Assembly: GCA_958496175.1 (NCBI GenBank) | Contig: OY292274.1 | Coordinates: forward strand, 31,535,482-31,599,481 | Source: Sisyra terminalis | Taxonomy: Eukaryota; Arthropoda; Insecta; Neuroptera; Sisyridae | Length of the DNA: 64,000 bases | Direction: 5' to 3' | Part shown: positions 12,201 to 22,224 of the stretch, piece by piece | How the letters are laid out: each line of letters opens with the position of its first letter | How positions within the stretch are numbered: position 1 is the first letter of the stretch | Notes under the pieces: model-generated | What the model was told of the DNA's origin: nothing | Database searches by the model: none | Seen by the model: the letters and a program-made list of their open reading frames with translations, nothing else | Position numbers and translations under genes: made by a program

Positions 12201-13029
12201 GGGCTAGGTTTGTAAGGCGGCCAAGATCATCTTTGTAGGTACTTTGGAGGTGGGACAGGTCTGTAAGTGTGGGAATTTCTTGGTCAATCTTCTGTTGGAA
12301 TAGGCTCCAATTTGCTTGCTCAAATTTCCATTTCCTTGGAATCTTAAGCACATTATCATTTGGGCTCTCTATGTTCTCTATTCCAATGTAGATAGGAAAA
12401 TGGTCGCTGTCATTCAAATCCTTCGAGGTTGTCCATTCCATTTTGATGGCCAACGATTTATCAGCGAAGGATAGATCTATATTACTTCCTGTGCCTGTTG
12501 CGACATTAAAATGTGTTGGTTGTTCGTCATTTAGTAATATCATTTCGTCACTATTTTCTATCCAATTGGCTATAAGCGTGCCCCGCGGGTCATCCTTTTT
12601 TGAGCCCCAATAGTGGTGGTGGGCGTTGAAATCGCCTAGAAGGATAACTGGCGATGGCAATTGTTCTAATAAGTTTTCAAGTGATTTTTGTTCTAGTGGT
12701 CGGCTGTTTGGTAGGTATATATTGCAGATTGTGGCTCTAAAAGGGTACTTGATTTTTACAGCAACTGCTTCAATATGGGTATTGATTGAAATTTCTTCTG
12801 GAAACGCGCTGCGTTTGATATAGGTGGCCACTCCTCCACTGGCTCTTAGCGCTTGCTCCCGGTTTTTGTGGAAGGATAAATATCCATTTATGTTTCCACA
12901 ATGATTCCCAAAGAAGTTCGTCTCTTGTAAGCAGATGCAAAGCGGGTTTTCCTCGTTTATTAATAGCTTTAGGTACTCATACTTGTTGTAGAATCCATTC
13001 AAGTTCCATTGCAATATAAACCTACCCAT
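9231..13029 (-). pseudogene. Non-LTR ORF2: endonuclease, RT, RNase H (one frameshift)
   Basis: Start ATG 13029 (MGRFILQWNLNG). Order of domains: APE endonuclease in residues 1-220 (CLQETN, LLGDFNAHHHYWG, SDHFPIYIG). Reverse transcriptase at about residues 480-760 (NYRPISLTS; motif A ALDIEKAYEMVW; GLPQGSVLS; catalytic FADD in FLFADDLTIL). RNase H follows (FFTDGSVLNG, NCEAVAIMKCLE, IYSDSLSTLNAL, WIPGHQGIDGNEQADEAAK), then a CSHCDQDLTVKHVLIEC zinc motif. The frame is open from 13029 to about 9780, then continues in another frame to the stop at 9231. The break coincides with a run of ten T on the plus strand (9773-9782), so a one-base slip there is the likely cause. All catalytic residues I could check are present, so the copy is young or the frameshift is an assembly or read error. 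Confidence 0.9.
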
Positions 13030-13039
13030 TATGTGTACT

Positions 13040-14229
13040 TTATAAGGTAGGTTTTAGTTCTTGAAGTCTTTTTATTAACCGAGTCAATCGGTTTTTTTGA
13101 CTTCGGTTCATTTTATTGTACAGAACTGTACACATTTCTATTAGTCCGGTTATATCGCTTGTGTGTTCTTTAATTATTTCGTCGATTTGTTGTCTTCCCT
13201 GAACCAAATCAAGTATGCCTCGCAATTGCTTCACACTTACTGGGAAATTATTACTCGGGACGGTTGTGTCAAATTCTTTTTCCAAGTTTGACCAGGTTAT
13301 CTCGTTATTACTTTCGTTTTCACTTTCGATTTTTTTCACTTTCTTTGTTTTTTTTTTCGTTTTCGCAGGGATCGGACCCTCATCCTGAGTTGATCCATCC
13401 TCCCGATCACTATCCGTCCCACCTGACATTGGATCGTTGTCTCTGTTTTTTTCGGTGCTAGTCCTTTTTTCCTCAATGGTTATATCCTCGCCTCCTGGTC
13501 TAGCTATTTCCTGGGAGCTTGTACTGGAGGTCCTTGGTCTTTTTCTGTTTTCCTCTTCTGTTGCACCTTTTTCTTCAGTCTTATTTGTGTCGATTGGGGT
13601 CTGTTTGTCGCAGTTGTCTGATCTTTGGTGGAGCATGTTGCATCTAGAGCATTTTTTTATGCCCTCTCCTATATAGATTCGATAGTCCTCGTTATCGTGT
13701 TTAATAACTATTGAGTCTGGTTGAATTTTGGGATCGTAAGATTTGACGAATACAATTCACGAATATAAATGTGCTTATATTGCTCTTCCAACATTCCTAC
13801 TCGGACGAATTGCATGTTCGAGATGACTTCAAATCCAACTTGGGACAATGCCGCTGTGACTATGTGATGGGGAATAGAAGGGCACACATTCGAGATTATT
13901 AATTTGGTGGATGGTGTAATTAGTCGTCTACATGTTAATGTGATGTCATTAATTGTTATTTTTTTAAATTTGTTTATATATTGGTCTACTGTCTCTGTCG
14001 AGTTTAGATATATACAAATTCTGTTATTTGAGAGACGAGATGCGAACAGGATATTTTTTGGTCCAATTTGGGATCCAACGCATTTAATATAATCGGATAT
14101 TTTTGCTCCAGGCGTACTTTCAAAAACAATCGCTTGTTCCTTGGAAGGAAAATTTGGGGCTGTGTTGTTTGCCCTTGTCGTCATTTGGGCGTAAGTAATG
14201 TTGTTGGTAATATTTTTAGTTGAAGTCAT
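13040..14229 (-). pseudogene. Non-LTR ORF1 (nucleic-acid-binding), one frameshift
   Basis: Two overlapping open stretches, 13708-14229 and 13040-about 13750, appear to be one ORF1 split by a frameshift near 13740-13760. The N-terminal part is polar with a fold-like segment (KYIKCVG..., RICIYLN, KLIISNVCP). After the break, the second frame reads through KKCSRCNMLHQRSDNC, a C-X2-C-X3-H-X5-C zinc-knuckle-like motif, into a charged, low-complexity tail (KTKKKTKKVKK) ending with the stop at 13040. ORF1 ends 10 bp before the ORF2 ATG. Role by family: RNA binding and assembly of the retrotransposition particle. Confidence 0.8.
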
Positions 14230-14420
14230 TTTGGGAAAAAAAATATTTTTCTGTCGGGTGTTGTTTATTATTTTAGATAATGAATAAATTCACTCACCGG
14301 CTTGGGAGTGAATCGATGTGTCTGGCTCGTTCTGGTCCACACTTGTAATTTTTGTTTTGTAAATTTTGTTATTCACAATCACTGAACAGATCTGCATCTG
14401 ACCGTGGTCAAATGACGAAT

Positions 14421-14431
14421 CGAAAGAAATT
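14421..14431. repeat. 11-bp target site duplication, right copy
   Basis: CGAAAGAAATT, identical to 9006-9016, at the 5' end of the minus-strand element. Confidence 0.8.
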
Positions 14432-15040
14432 ATGACCTTCTTTATTTTGATTATCATTACTAAAAAGAAATTCGATTTCGCACATTTACACGTTGTACAT
14501 ACAAAATTGTTGGAAACAGGTAGAAAACGTGGAAGGAAATAAGAATATTTTATATATTTTTAAGAACAACAATAGATTTTCAAATTTTTCTGAATACCGA
14601 AAAAAAGTTAGTTTGGAAGATTTTATATTTTGATTGAAAATGAAATATATGACAAAAAATTACTCTCTTAATGTTTTTCAGCAAAATAAATAATTGCTCC
14701 AGGTCACAATCATTGGTTCATAAAAATTAGATTTTGAAAAGTTTGATTGTTGAAAAACAAACAAAAATTAAAAATCGCTTTGTTAGAATAAGTACTACAT
14801 ACACTTTCATACTAATTTAGTGAAATAACGTTATTTAAAACGTTGTTATTAAAATGATATAACAAAAACAGAAACTTATAATTAACTATTTATTTATTAA
14901 TTACACTTATTAAATTCAAAATTTCAATTGTTGATTAACTTAACATTTTCTCATACAAACTCAGTCACCCCTTTTACTCTTTTAGGGTAGGAATTTTCAA
15001 AAAAAAAATCTTATTAATTGTCTACTTCTTATAAGGAATA
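14432..15040 (+). repeat. Family X repeat, right half resumed after insertion
   Basis: From CATACAAAATTGTTGGAAAC (14502) the sequence follows 7470-7860 closely, then continues into a CCCCTTTTACTCTTTTAGGG segment resembling 8870-8940. About 70 bp between the target duplication and the start of clear similarity are not matched well in the sister copy. Confidence 0.65.
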
Positions 15041-15249
15041 CATTGAATATTAAAATTGCATCAGTCAGAAGGATATATAAATACAGGATTTTATGTATGC
15101 TCGGTTTTAAAAAACGTATTTGCTTAAAGTTTTATTACTATTATTATTATTACTACTGCTACTATTATTTTATTTTTTTTGTTAATATTTCAATATTGAG
15201 TTACTCTAAGGGTCTATTTACCACAATTTTGCAAAAAAAAAAATAAAAA

Positions 15250-15345
15250 AAAGTTTACTGTAAGATCCGAACCCAGGTCTTTATAATTAGGAGTCTCAGA
15301 ATGTTAGATACGTAAGCGATTATGCTATTAACATCAACTATGTTT
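15250..15345 (-). repeat. tRNA-like SINE relic
   Basis: On the minus strand a B-box-like GGGTTCGGATC follows an A-box-like region (TAATAGCATAATCGCTTACG). The acceptor stem does not close, so this is not a functional tRNA. It is flanked by A-rich and T/ATT-rich runs (15128-15252). It probably belongs to a tRNA-derived SINE, though the head differs from the three copies at 35211, 38788 and 63296. Confidence 0.5.
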
Positions 15346-15744
15346 ATTATATACAAAGATTTATATTTCAAAGAGCCAATTTGTAAAACTTTAAATTGAA
15401 TTTACTGTGCTTTTTATCAGTTCAACTAAAAATATTTTTACAGATTATTTTCTAACTTTTAATTACCTTTCCAATGATATATAACTCACCCGTGTAAAGT
15501 AAAAATTTCTGTTTTCATCCCTAGTCATCTTATAGATCATGAAAATAATTAGAATTTGAATCATTTTTCTCCCTTGATAATCTTTGATAGGTTTATTATC
15601 TAAACATACTTATCATCTGTTCTTTTTCGTACGTGGGCTTTTTCTGGATTTTTTATGAAGATTGTGATTTCTTTTTAAGCTATAACCATAAATTTGAACA
15701 ATAGTTCATAGAAATGTATTTTGAACGTACTGCCTGTGGTATTG

Positions 15745-16010
15745 CCCATTGATGCCATTTGATGAATTGTGACTTATCACATAGCAGTTAAGGAGTGGTC
15801 CAATACAATTTAATGACCACTGAGGAAGATGCTAGTCAATCGAAATACATATTTTGGTAAAACTTACAAAATACTCATGTTTAAGCTCTTCTTAAAATAT
15901 ATGTTGAAGTTACTATTATGAACTATATTACATAAATTAGACCACAATATATTTTTTACATTGTTTAAACAATAAAACTGCTCAAAGTCAGTAAAACAAT
16001 CTAATTTGAT
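15745..16010 (+). mobile_element. Diverged Penelope-like pseudo-LTR relic
   Basis: Aligns by eye with the 22-kb PLE pseudo-LTR and 5' leader. CTTATCACATAGCAGTTAAG matches the end of the PLE ORF region. TGACCACTGAGGAAGA...CAATCGAAATACATA matches the hammerhead-like core with substitutions. CATAAATTAGACCACAATAT and CTGCTCAAAGTCAG match the leader just before the PLE ATG. The ORF does not follow. An older or different subfamily copy, cut short. Confidence 0.75.
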
Positions 16011-17330
16011 AATGACTTCGATTTATGCAATTAACATATAACAAGCAAATTATTTTTCATTTTAGTTAGTTACCACATTACTGATTATTACTTTAATTTA
16101 AATAAAATGTATATACAGTCCCTGCTTATATTATTAGACACGCTTAAGATTTTATACAAAATGTACATATTCTACTAAATTAAATTTAATATTGTTTACT
16201 TTTTGCATTATAAAAAGTTGTATTGATTTTTAAGAAAAATATTTTCTGGATAAGGGTAAAACCTTGTTTGTTATCCCTATTACTCTACTTTAGGATAATA
16301 ACCTTGATTTGAAATCCGTTGAAACTATGTGGAAGTTGCTGAAGAAAAAAAGGTAACTAAAGAAGTGGTCACAGCAGAAAAATGGTTCTTAGAAAAAATA
16401 TTCACGTATGGTATCATCATCCACAAATACAGCAGACGGTATTGTCCTTCATAGATAGCATACTGCGCAGAATGGGAACTTAAATATCAGTAAACGGGCT
16501 TTTAATTAAATATTAAACAATGCAGCCCGCCATAATTAAGAAGATATTTAGTTAATTTGATGGTAAAAATTTAATTTTAGTAAATATTATTTTTGGTGGC
16601 AATAGTTGGTAATAAGTGTATTAAATAAAATTTGTACAAGAAAGTAAAGCCCAATCAAAAATGTGGACTCAAAATATGTTAGCTCATATTTCAGGTTTTA
16701 TACAAAACCTAGAGCGGGTCTATTAATATGGTCAGTGACAGTATATTTATTGATTTATTATCAGTAAAAATATATAATATAATTATATAAAAATTTATCT
16801 TTTCAAACATATATAATCTGTTAAAATATATCTTAGATAATATATTTTTCCGATTAATTTTTTTTCAATTAGATGATAACAATACGGTAATTATTTTTTA
16901 TTAAATTGAAAATAGCTATGGTTGTACTAGGAAATACTTTAATGGATTTGTCTTTTTTGCCATAATTCAAAAAAATAATTTTAGGAAACGAGAAATTCAA
17001 GCATCGCTGTATGATTAGATATACACCAAGATAGGTTTGTGGAAAAATAAAACGTGGAATTTTAGGATTAATATTTGTTGCGTCGTACTTTACGATTCAG
17101 AATCTTTTGCAACTATTTATATTACTTATATAATAGACCAAAAAAAAACATAAATTTGATTTTAGATACCAAATATACGGGTTGTAAAATTAGCGACATA
17201 ACTCATTAAAAGAAGTAAGTCGCTAAAACTGTAGGAAGTTTGGTAAATATTTTTAAAATGTTACATACATCTTTAATTGTGCTCTCAATACCACCCTGTA
17301 AGGCATCCAAGGGTCAATTTTTTGAAAATG
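16011..17330. other. Gene-free, repeat-bearing stretch upstream of GILT
   Basis: Contains a Tc1-like end near 16116-16145 (ACAGTCCCTGCTTATATTA then TTAGACACGC) with no matching second end found. It also holds the inverted partner (16690-16860) of the repeat at 6125-6295. No gene recognised. Confidence 0.4.
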
Positions 17331-17337
17331 TATAAAA
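17331..17337 (+). promoter_or_regulatory. Candidate TATA box of GILT
   Basis: TATAAAA lies 62 bp before the GILT ATG (17393). A transcription start about 30 bp downstream would give a 5' UTR of about 30 nt, plausible for a small secretory-pathway gene. No firm initiator was identified. Confidence 0.4.
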
Positions 17338-17392
17338 ATGGAATTTTAACCAATTTTTATACACTAAAAAGCTCTTTTACACAGTTACAATC

Positions 17393-18713
17393 ATGTTCAA
17401 ATATTGCATCCTCTTGTCCTTATTAGGACTTGCATTTTCACAAGTAAGTATTTTTTTTAAGCTTTTAAGCTGATAACTTAACAAAATTGAACAGTAATAT
17501 TTTTTTTAAAATCTACAGACTAATCCTGTGAATGTGACGATTTTTTATGAATCTAAATGTCCAGGATGTCAAAATCTTATTACCACCGTTTTACCAGGGG
17601 CACGTCAACAATTAGGAGATGCTATGGTTTTGAATATGCTTCCCTATGGCAATGCAATAGTAATAATTTCATTTTAATTAATTTTAAGCTATATTAAGCT
17701 TGTCATATTTGCTTTGGTAGACCAAGTGGAACACTGATCACTGGGAAATAGATTGCCAACATGGACAGAAGGAATGTTTTGGTAATGAATTAGAAAGTTG
17801 TGTTCTTCAAGATACATCATTGAGTTTCGATACCCAATTCAACTTCATCGTTTGCTTGGAAGGCGTCAGAAATTTTAACACTTCTGGACCGGATGTAAGT
17901 AAAATTTGATTGTTTCAAACTAGCTCAATTATAAGTAGATGTAATTTTTTAGTTTTAAACTAAATATATTTTATTTAACAATTTTTCGATAATCATTCTG
18001 TGTGAATATATAGTTACAATTAGAATACATCTTATATTGTAAACGTATACCACCGATAAACTATATATAAACAAAAGTGTATTCACTTATTGCACTTTAT
18101 ATTCTTTTATCAACATTAACATATTTGTTATCGTTAAAGCTATGTTACCATTTGAAGCTAACTAACTGAACTCGGCCAGTTAAGCTCACGTAGAACATTA
18201 AGCAAATAAATTTAAACTAGCATCGCCACCTTGTTTATAAAACTCATAATTGATAATTTTCAAACATGCCCAGTATTTATTATCTAACATTACTATTTAT
18301 TTTATATTCTAATGGTTTTTGTAGCTTAGTATATATGAAACTTATATAACTATATTTTTTAAGTGTGCGACGAAAAATAATTTGGATTGGAATAAAATTT
18401 ATGACTGCGCTACTTCTGAACAAGGCTTCAACTATGAGTTAGCTTATGGTAATGTAACAGCTGAATTTTTCGCCCAAGGTGGTCAACAATGGACACCATA
18501 TGTTTCTTATAATAACGTAAGCTTTATTTAATTAAGATTAAAAAACATTACATTAATGTTTTGTTTTTTTTTTTGGCAAAATTATAGGTGAAAGACGATA
18601 AAATTGCAAATAATGCATTGGAGGATTTCATTGGTGTTACATGTGATCATATTGCTGATCCAAAACCAGATGCTTGTAAACAACAAAAGTACACTTTATT
18701 TGGTTCTAACTAA
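17393..18713 (+). CDS. GILT: GILT-like lysosomal thiol reductase, five exons
   Basis: Spliced CDS, join(17393..17443, 17519..17659, 17721..17894, 18364..18516, 18588..18713). Every intron is GT-AG and phase 0; 645 nt gives 214 residues. Exon 1 encodes exactly a signal peptide (MFKYCILLSLLGLAFSQ). Exon 2 has the thioredoxin-type active site CPGC in FYESKCPGCQNLI. Exon 3 has the GILT signature CQHGQKECFGNELESC. Exons 4-5 hold the paired cysteines and FAQGGQQWTPYV and end FGSN. GILT family enzymes reduce disulfides of proteins in acidic lysosomes or endosomes; in insects they are linked to antigen or pathogen handling and redox balance. AATAAA lies at 18749-18754. The 3' half and flank are duplicated at 4533-5093, with an older inverted piece at 3949-4345. 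Confidence 0.93.
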
Positions 18714-18748
18714 ATATTCAATTTGAACCGTTTAGTTTTAATATTGAG

Positions 18749-18754
18749 AATAAA
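18749..18754 (+). promoter_or_regulatory. Poly(A) signal of GILT
   Basis: AATAAA 36 bp after the stop codon; also kept in the duplicate at 4821-4826. Confidence 0.6.
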
Positions 18755-19022
18755 GTTCTTTGAAGTAAAATAGTTCATTTTTTTCTCTAAATTGCCTATG
18801 TACCATATTATTTCTTAAGTATGTAAATAGATCCTAACTCCTTTTTTATGATTCCGTTTGCTAAATGACTTCCTGTTTGCTAATATGGGTCTCGTTTTTC
18901 TTCATCCCACTTCGTTTCCACAGGACCCCGTTCTTGATTGTTATGACCTTTCGATAATTTGTAAGAATGAACAGGATTACTATAGTCTTTAAATTTCTTT
19001 TGAAGTGTTCGAAACATAAAAA

Positions 19023-20034
19023 ATTTACAGAATTTAAAGAAAAATAAAGAATTTACATTTCAATTTTTTCAATTGTTATATCACTGGTAATTTGAGATCT
19101 GCCATTCCGGGGACATTCAGAACAAATTGAAGATTCTCAAATTGGTACTGTAACGTGACGTCTCAAAACTGTATTGATGTTATTGTTAAAACTGTGTTAA
19201 TGCTTTCAATAATTGTACTATCTGTTATTCTACTGTAATTTTTTTTTAGATACTAATATCTTGTAATAAACTAATAATTGATTTAATGTTCTTTATCTAT
19301 AGCCTATACGTACTGCAAAATGGGAGTGTTTTTAATTATTTTAATTCAATGATCGACAAAAGAGACAAAAATGATCCATACTATTCTTTTTGGAACTATT
19401 GGAATTAAGTTCCTTAACGCGACTTGCGGGTATTGTCATTTAATAGAAATCTTCACGTAGCGACACGATACCCAGATACGCATACACACACTATTGTTGT
19501 AATCGTGTGCGTATACCTGCGAGTTGCAACAATGCAAAAGCCTTCGAAATTGGTAAAAAGTGGAACAAAATAAATTTATAGAAGGATGAAACTCATTGGA
19601 AAAGGAAGAGAATATGACAACAAAGAAAGAAAGAATAATTTAAGGGCGATCTGAGGTCAAGAAGTGAGGGGGTAAGTTTTTAAGGATAAAAACGGTTTAT
19701 CTCGATTTCCGGCAAAACTACAAGTCCTATGGAAAAAATTTAATTAGTAAGGTTGTAGGTAACAAAAAGATCTACAACTTTAGTATTTACACTTTTCTCA
19801 TATAGCCTCAAAATTTATGTAAAAAAATCAAATAAACAGGTTTTTGGTCTTTTATTTTTCGTTAACAAAAAAAATCATGAAATTTGGTATAAACTTTCTA
19901 TTTTATGTCTCAAACACAATATAATTTTCCTGATTAAAAACATCAATTTTTTCACCTTATTTTAAAATTGAAAAAGCACCCCAATTTTCAATCGAAAATT
20001 CTCGCGTCAAAATATCAAACTTCTTAAAAAAGTA
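19023..20034. other. Gene-free stretch with probable old repeats
   Basis: Nothing coding recognised. A short inverted pair (GCATACACAC / GTGTGCGTAT) lies around 19480-19515. The stretch 19690-19960 (TTTATCTCGATTTCCGGCAA region) reads like an interspersed repeat, but no second copy was found in the window. Confidence 0.35.
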
Positions 20035-20268
20035 AAATTTTGGCCTCAAGTCCTTTTAAGAACAGTCAAATTTGGCAACGTTACATTGTCTACTTTGTTT
20101 TTAATTTAATTCGCGTATAAATTAGCCCCCAATCAAAATCAGCTTAAAGAGAAAACGATACCGTATTAGAATTGGAAGAACAAAAAAATCGTGAATAGAA
20201 TTGAAAACGAAGTAGTAAAATGCAACGATGCCAGATTTGATTGTTTTAAAAGGGATTTGAGCCAAATT
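20035..20268. repeat. Foldback element, CAAATCTGGCAACGTT family
   Basis: Imperfect inverted arms of about 60 bp. The left arm reads TTTGGCCTCAAGTCC...GTCAAATTTGGCAACGTT. The right arm complement reads TTTGGCTCAAATCCC...ATCAAATCTGGCATCGTT. A second copy lies at 55284-55505 and a weak partial at about 44020-44170. No ORF; a MITE-like foldback. Confidence 0.7.
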
Positions 20269-20635
20269 TGTTAAAAACATATTACTGATCCGCGGGCCAA
20301 AAAATTTTTAAAAACGTTGGTATTGGGGACTTACGTTGAACTTTTTTTGAACTCGTATTCGATTCAGAGATCTTATCTCTGTCCAACTGTCTTTTCACTT
20401 CAACTAACTTAAGTAGACAGATAAAAACTGCAAGAATGTTAGGCCATGAAGAAATCATTGGTTATATACCAATATATTGGATACTACTGATACAACCTGA
20501 ACACTCTATACTGTATCTCTGTAGTTAAAGGTGTTGCTGATTGGCTGGGTTAATTAGGCACATTTATATTTTTCTAATAAGTTCATTTTAAACTCAAATT
20601 TAAGTGATCAGATTTACATACTCTACAAATATAAT

Positions 20636-20675
20636 CTACACCTACGTTACGCAGACGAAGTTGCGGGGATCAACT
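20636..20675 (+). repeat. Interspersed repeat relic (CTACACCTACGTTACGCAGA)
   Basis: Same words as 7889-7930 in the opposite orientation and 258-300: GTTACGCAGACGAAGT followed by GCGGGGATCAACTAG. Confidence 0.5.
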
Positions 20676-20689
20676 AGCACTTAATAATT

Positions 20690-21787
20690 GGTAAGATACA
20701 GACAGAGCTGTCAAAAATACGTTTGAAAAGTATCTAGATTAGTTGCTTATTTAAAAAGTATCCGAAGTTACTTTAGGTATCTTGTAACTTTTAAAAAAAG
20801 GAACTTAAATACTTGTCTTAATTTACTTAAAAATGTTACTTTTTAGTTCCTTTGCATACCATGTATGTACTTAGTTTCGTAACATATTGGATAAATTTAT
20901 TAGATAATAAGATAATGTATTTCTTATTTTATATATTAGGATTGCTGATCAGTGAGACGTTTTCGTTGGTGTGGGGAAATAGTTTCTCTCACTCCAACCG
21001 CATCTATTTCATGCACATTACAACTGACGTTGTATTTGAACTACTAAGCTCAACAGATCTTGCTCACTCACTCTTCTCCACCAAAATTGCATTTCGTTGT
21101 AGTTAAAGCAGCTAATCTCTGTCCGTAATACTTTCCGTTGGGATGTAGCCTAACGAGTTCTTCACTAGTTTTTATTAATTTAGGAAAAATAAAAGTATAT
21201 GTGTTTTATTTTTTGTAATTACAACACACACTTTAAAAACGATAGAATATTAAAATTAAAAGGTGTACATTGAATTATATAGAACTAAATAATATAAAAC
21301 TCTATATGAAATAAGATAATATATAAAACATTAAAACATACCTACAGCTAAGTTGAGTAAAATAAAAATAAATGAGTTAAAATTTGCCAAAACAAAAAAA
21401 TCAAGAAATAAACTTTCTTTGTATAACAAGATAGTTAGGTACTCCATTTTATTCTTTATTGCATACTATATTGTTAATAACTTGTTTTAGTTCTCTTAAA
21501 TTTATAAACTTGGTAATTTAAAAACGGAAATATTTCGATTCATTGGTGTGATTTTTTTAAATATCATATAAGATAAATATTTTTGTTCTAATTAAAATTA
21601 TGTTTTAATCTATCGTTAGTTCGTAAGGTCAAATAGTAAAAAAAAGAAAAGAATAATTTCATACTTATTAGGTTTAGAAATATGAAAATGAAGGTGAAGC
21701 AACAATTTTACATTAATTTTTTTATATCTCTTTTATGAATTCTTTGGTATTATGTTAACAAAAAATAAATAAAAGCAACACCGCAAT
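20690..21787 (+). repeat. Repeat family Y, copy carrying the PLE
   Basis: Shares scattered blocks with 28010-29450: AAGTATC...TTGCTTTTTTAA-like words, AAAAAAAGGAACTTA, GTACTTAGTTTCG, AAAACGATAGA, then a TAGT...CTCCATTTTATT..GCATACTATATTG block. The right third (21410-21787) is duplicated on the other side of the PLE. The open frame at 20852-21106 is within this repeat and shows no protein family. Confidence 0.6.
21410..21787 (+). repeat. About 378-bp direct duplication flanking the PLE, left copy
   Basis: From AAACTTTCTTTGTATAACA to ATGTTAACAAAAAATAAATA this is identical, as far as I can read, to 24979-25345. Similarity then runs on with one small indel to CGCAAT (21787 and about 25356). The left copy ends just before the left pseudo-LTR (21794); the right copy begins at the first base after the right pseudo-LTR. 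Confidence 0.85.
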
Positions 21788-21793
21788 AAATAA

Positions 21794-22178
21794 GAACACA
21801 CCCCCCTCCATAACCACATCGCAAAAAGAGAAAGGCACAACATATAAATTGAGGTCAATCCTTGATTATTTTGTGAATCATCACATAGAAGTTACGGAGT
21901 GATCCAAGCTACTCGATGACCACTGATGAAGATTGCTTGGCAATCGAAATACGTATCTGGGTAATACGTCACGAATATTTTTGTTTGAACTTCTGTTCAA
22001 ATTTATGTTGGAGGTATGATTTTTTAAATATTATTATATTGAGTTTATATATTATTATATTAAATTTGTATATTATTATATTAAATTTGTATATTATTGT
22101 ATTGATTTTGTATATTATTGTGTTAAATTATACTACATAAATTGAACTGCAATATATTTTATATATTGTATACACAGT
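21794..22178 (+). repeat. PLE pseudo-LTR, left copy (385 bp)
   Basis: Matches 24594-24978 base for base at offset 2800 with only two substitutions seen (near 21839 and 21862). It begins GAACACACCCCCCTCC, inside what is the C-terminal coding region of the PLE, so it carries a detached copy of the last ~36 codons plus stop. The hammerhead-like core (21923-21957) and a block of ~20-21-bp AT-rich tandem repeats (about 22025-22130) follow. It ends TACACAGT. It lacks TG..CA ends, primer-binding site and polypurine tract, as expected for a PLE rather than a true LTR. Confidence 0.88.
21923..21957 (+). ncRNA. Hammerhead-ribozyme-like motif in left pseudo-LTR
   Basis: Core box CTGATGA (21923-21929), a 6-bp stem II GATTGC/GCAATC with loop TTG, then GAAA (21946-21949). 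Next is TACGTATC, in which ATACGTAT (21949-21956) is self-complementary, forming a minimal stem III. Predicted cleavage follows C21957. The preceding ACCA and following TGG can start stem I. One extra A sits between the core box and stem II compared with the textbook form. Hammerheads in PLE pseudo-LTRs are an established finding; activity here is inferred. Confidence 0.7.
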
Positions 22179-22224
22179 GTAACTGTTCAAAGTCAGCGAA
22201 AAAATCTTATTTGGATTATACACA

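Larger units (their letters stand above)
9017..14420 (-). mobile_element. Non-LTR retrotransposon, I-superfamily-like, near full length
   Basis: A 5.4-kb element in reverse orientation. Its 3' end is the A-rich tail (T-rich 9017-9043 on the plus strand) and its 5' end is at about 14420. An exact 11-bp target duplication flanks it (9006-9016 and 14421-14431). ORF1 and ORF2 are each interrupted by one frameshift. ORF2 carries APE-type endonuclease, reverse transcriptase, RNase H and a C-terminal CCHC. The RNase H points to the I/Nimb/Loa/R1 side of the jockey-related elements; a clade needs a tree. It landed in a copy of repeat family X, whose other half resumes at 14432. A degraded relative lies at 31336-32470. 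Confidence 0.92.

Noticed and set aside
20852..21106. 84-codon open frame with a hydrophobic stretch
   Set aside because: Inside repeat family Y; not preserved in the second copy.
21916..22140. 74-codon frame duplicated at 24716-24940
   Set aside because: It is the ribozyme and AT tandem-repeat region of the pseudo-LTR; the repeated Ile/Leu/Tyr peptide is only translation of the repeats.
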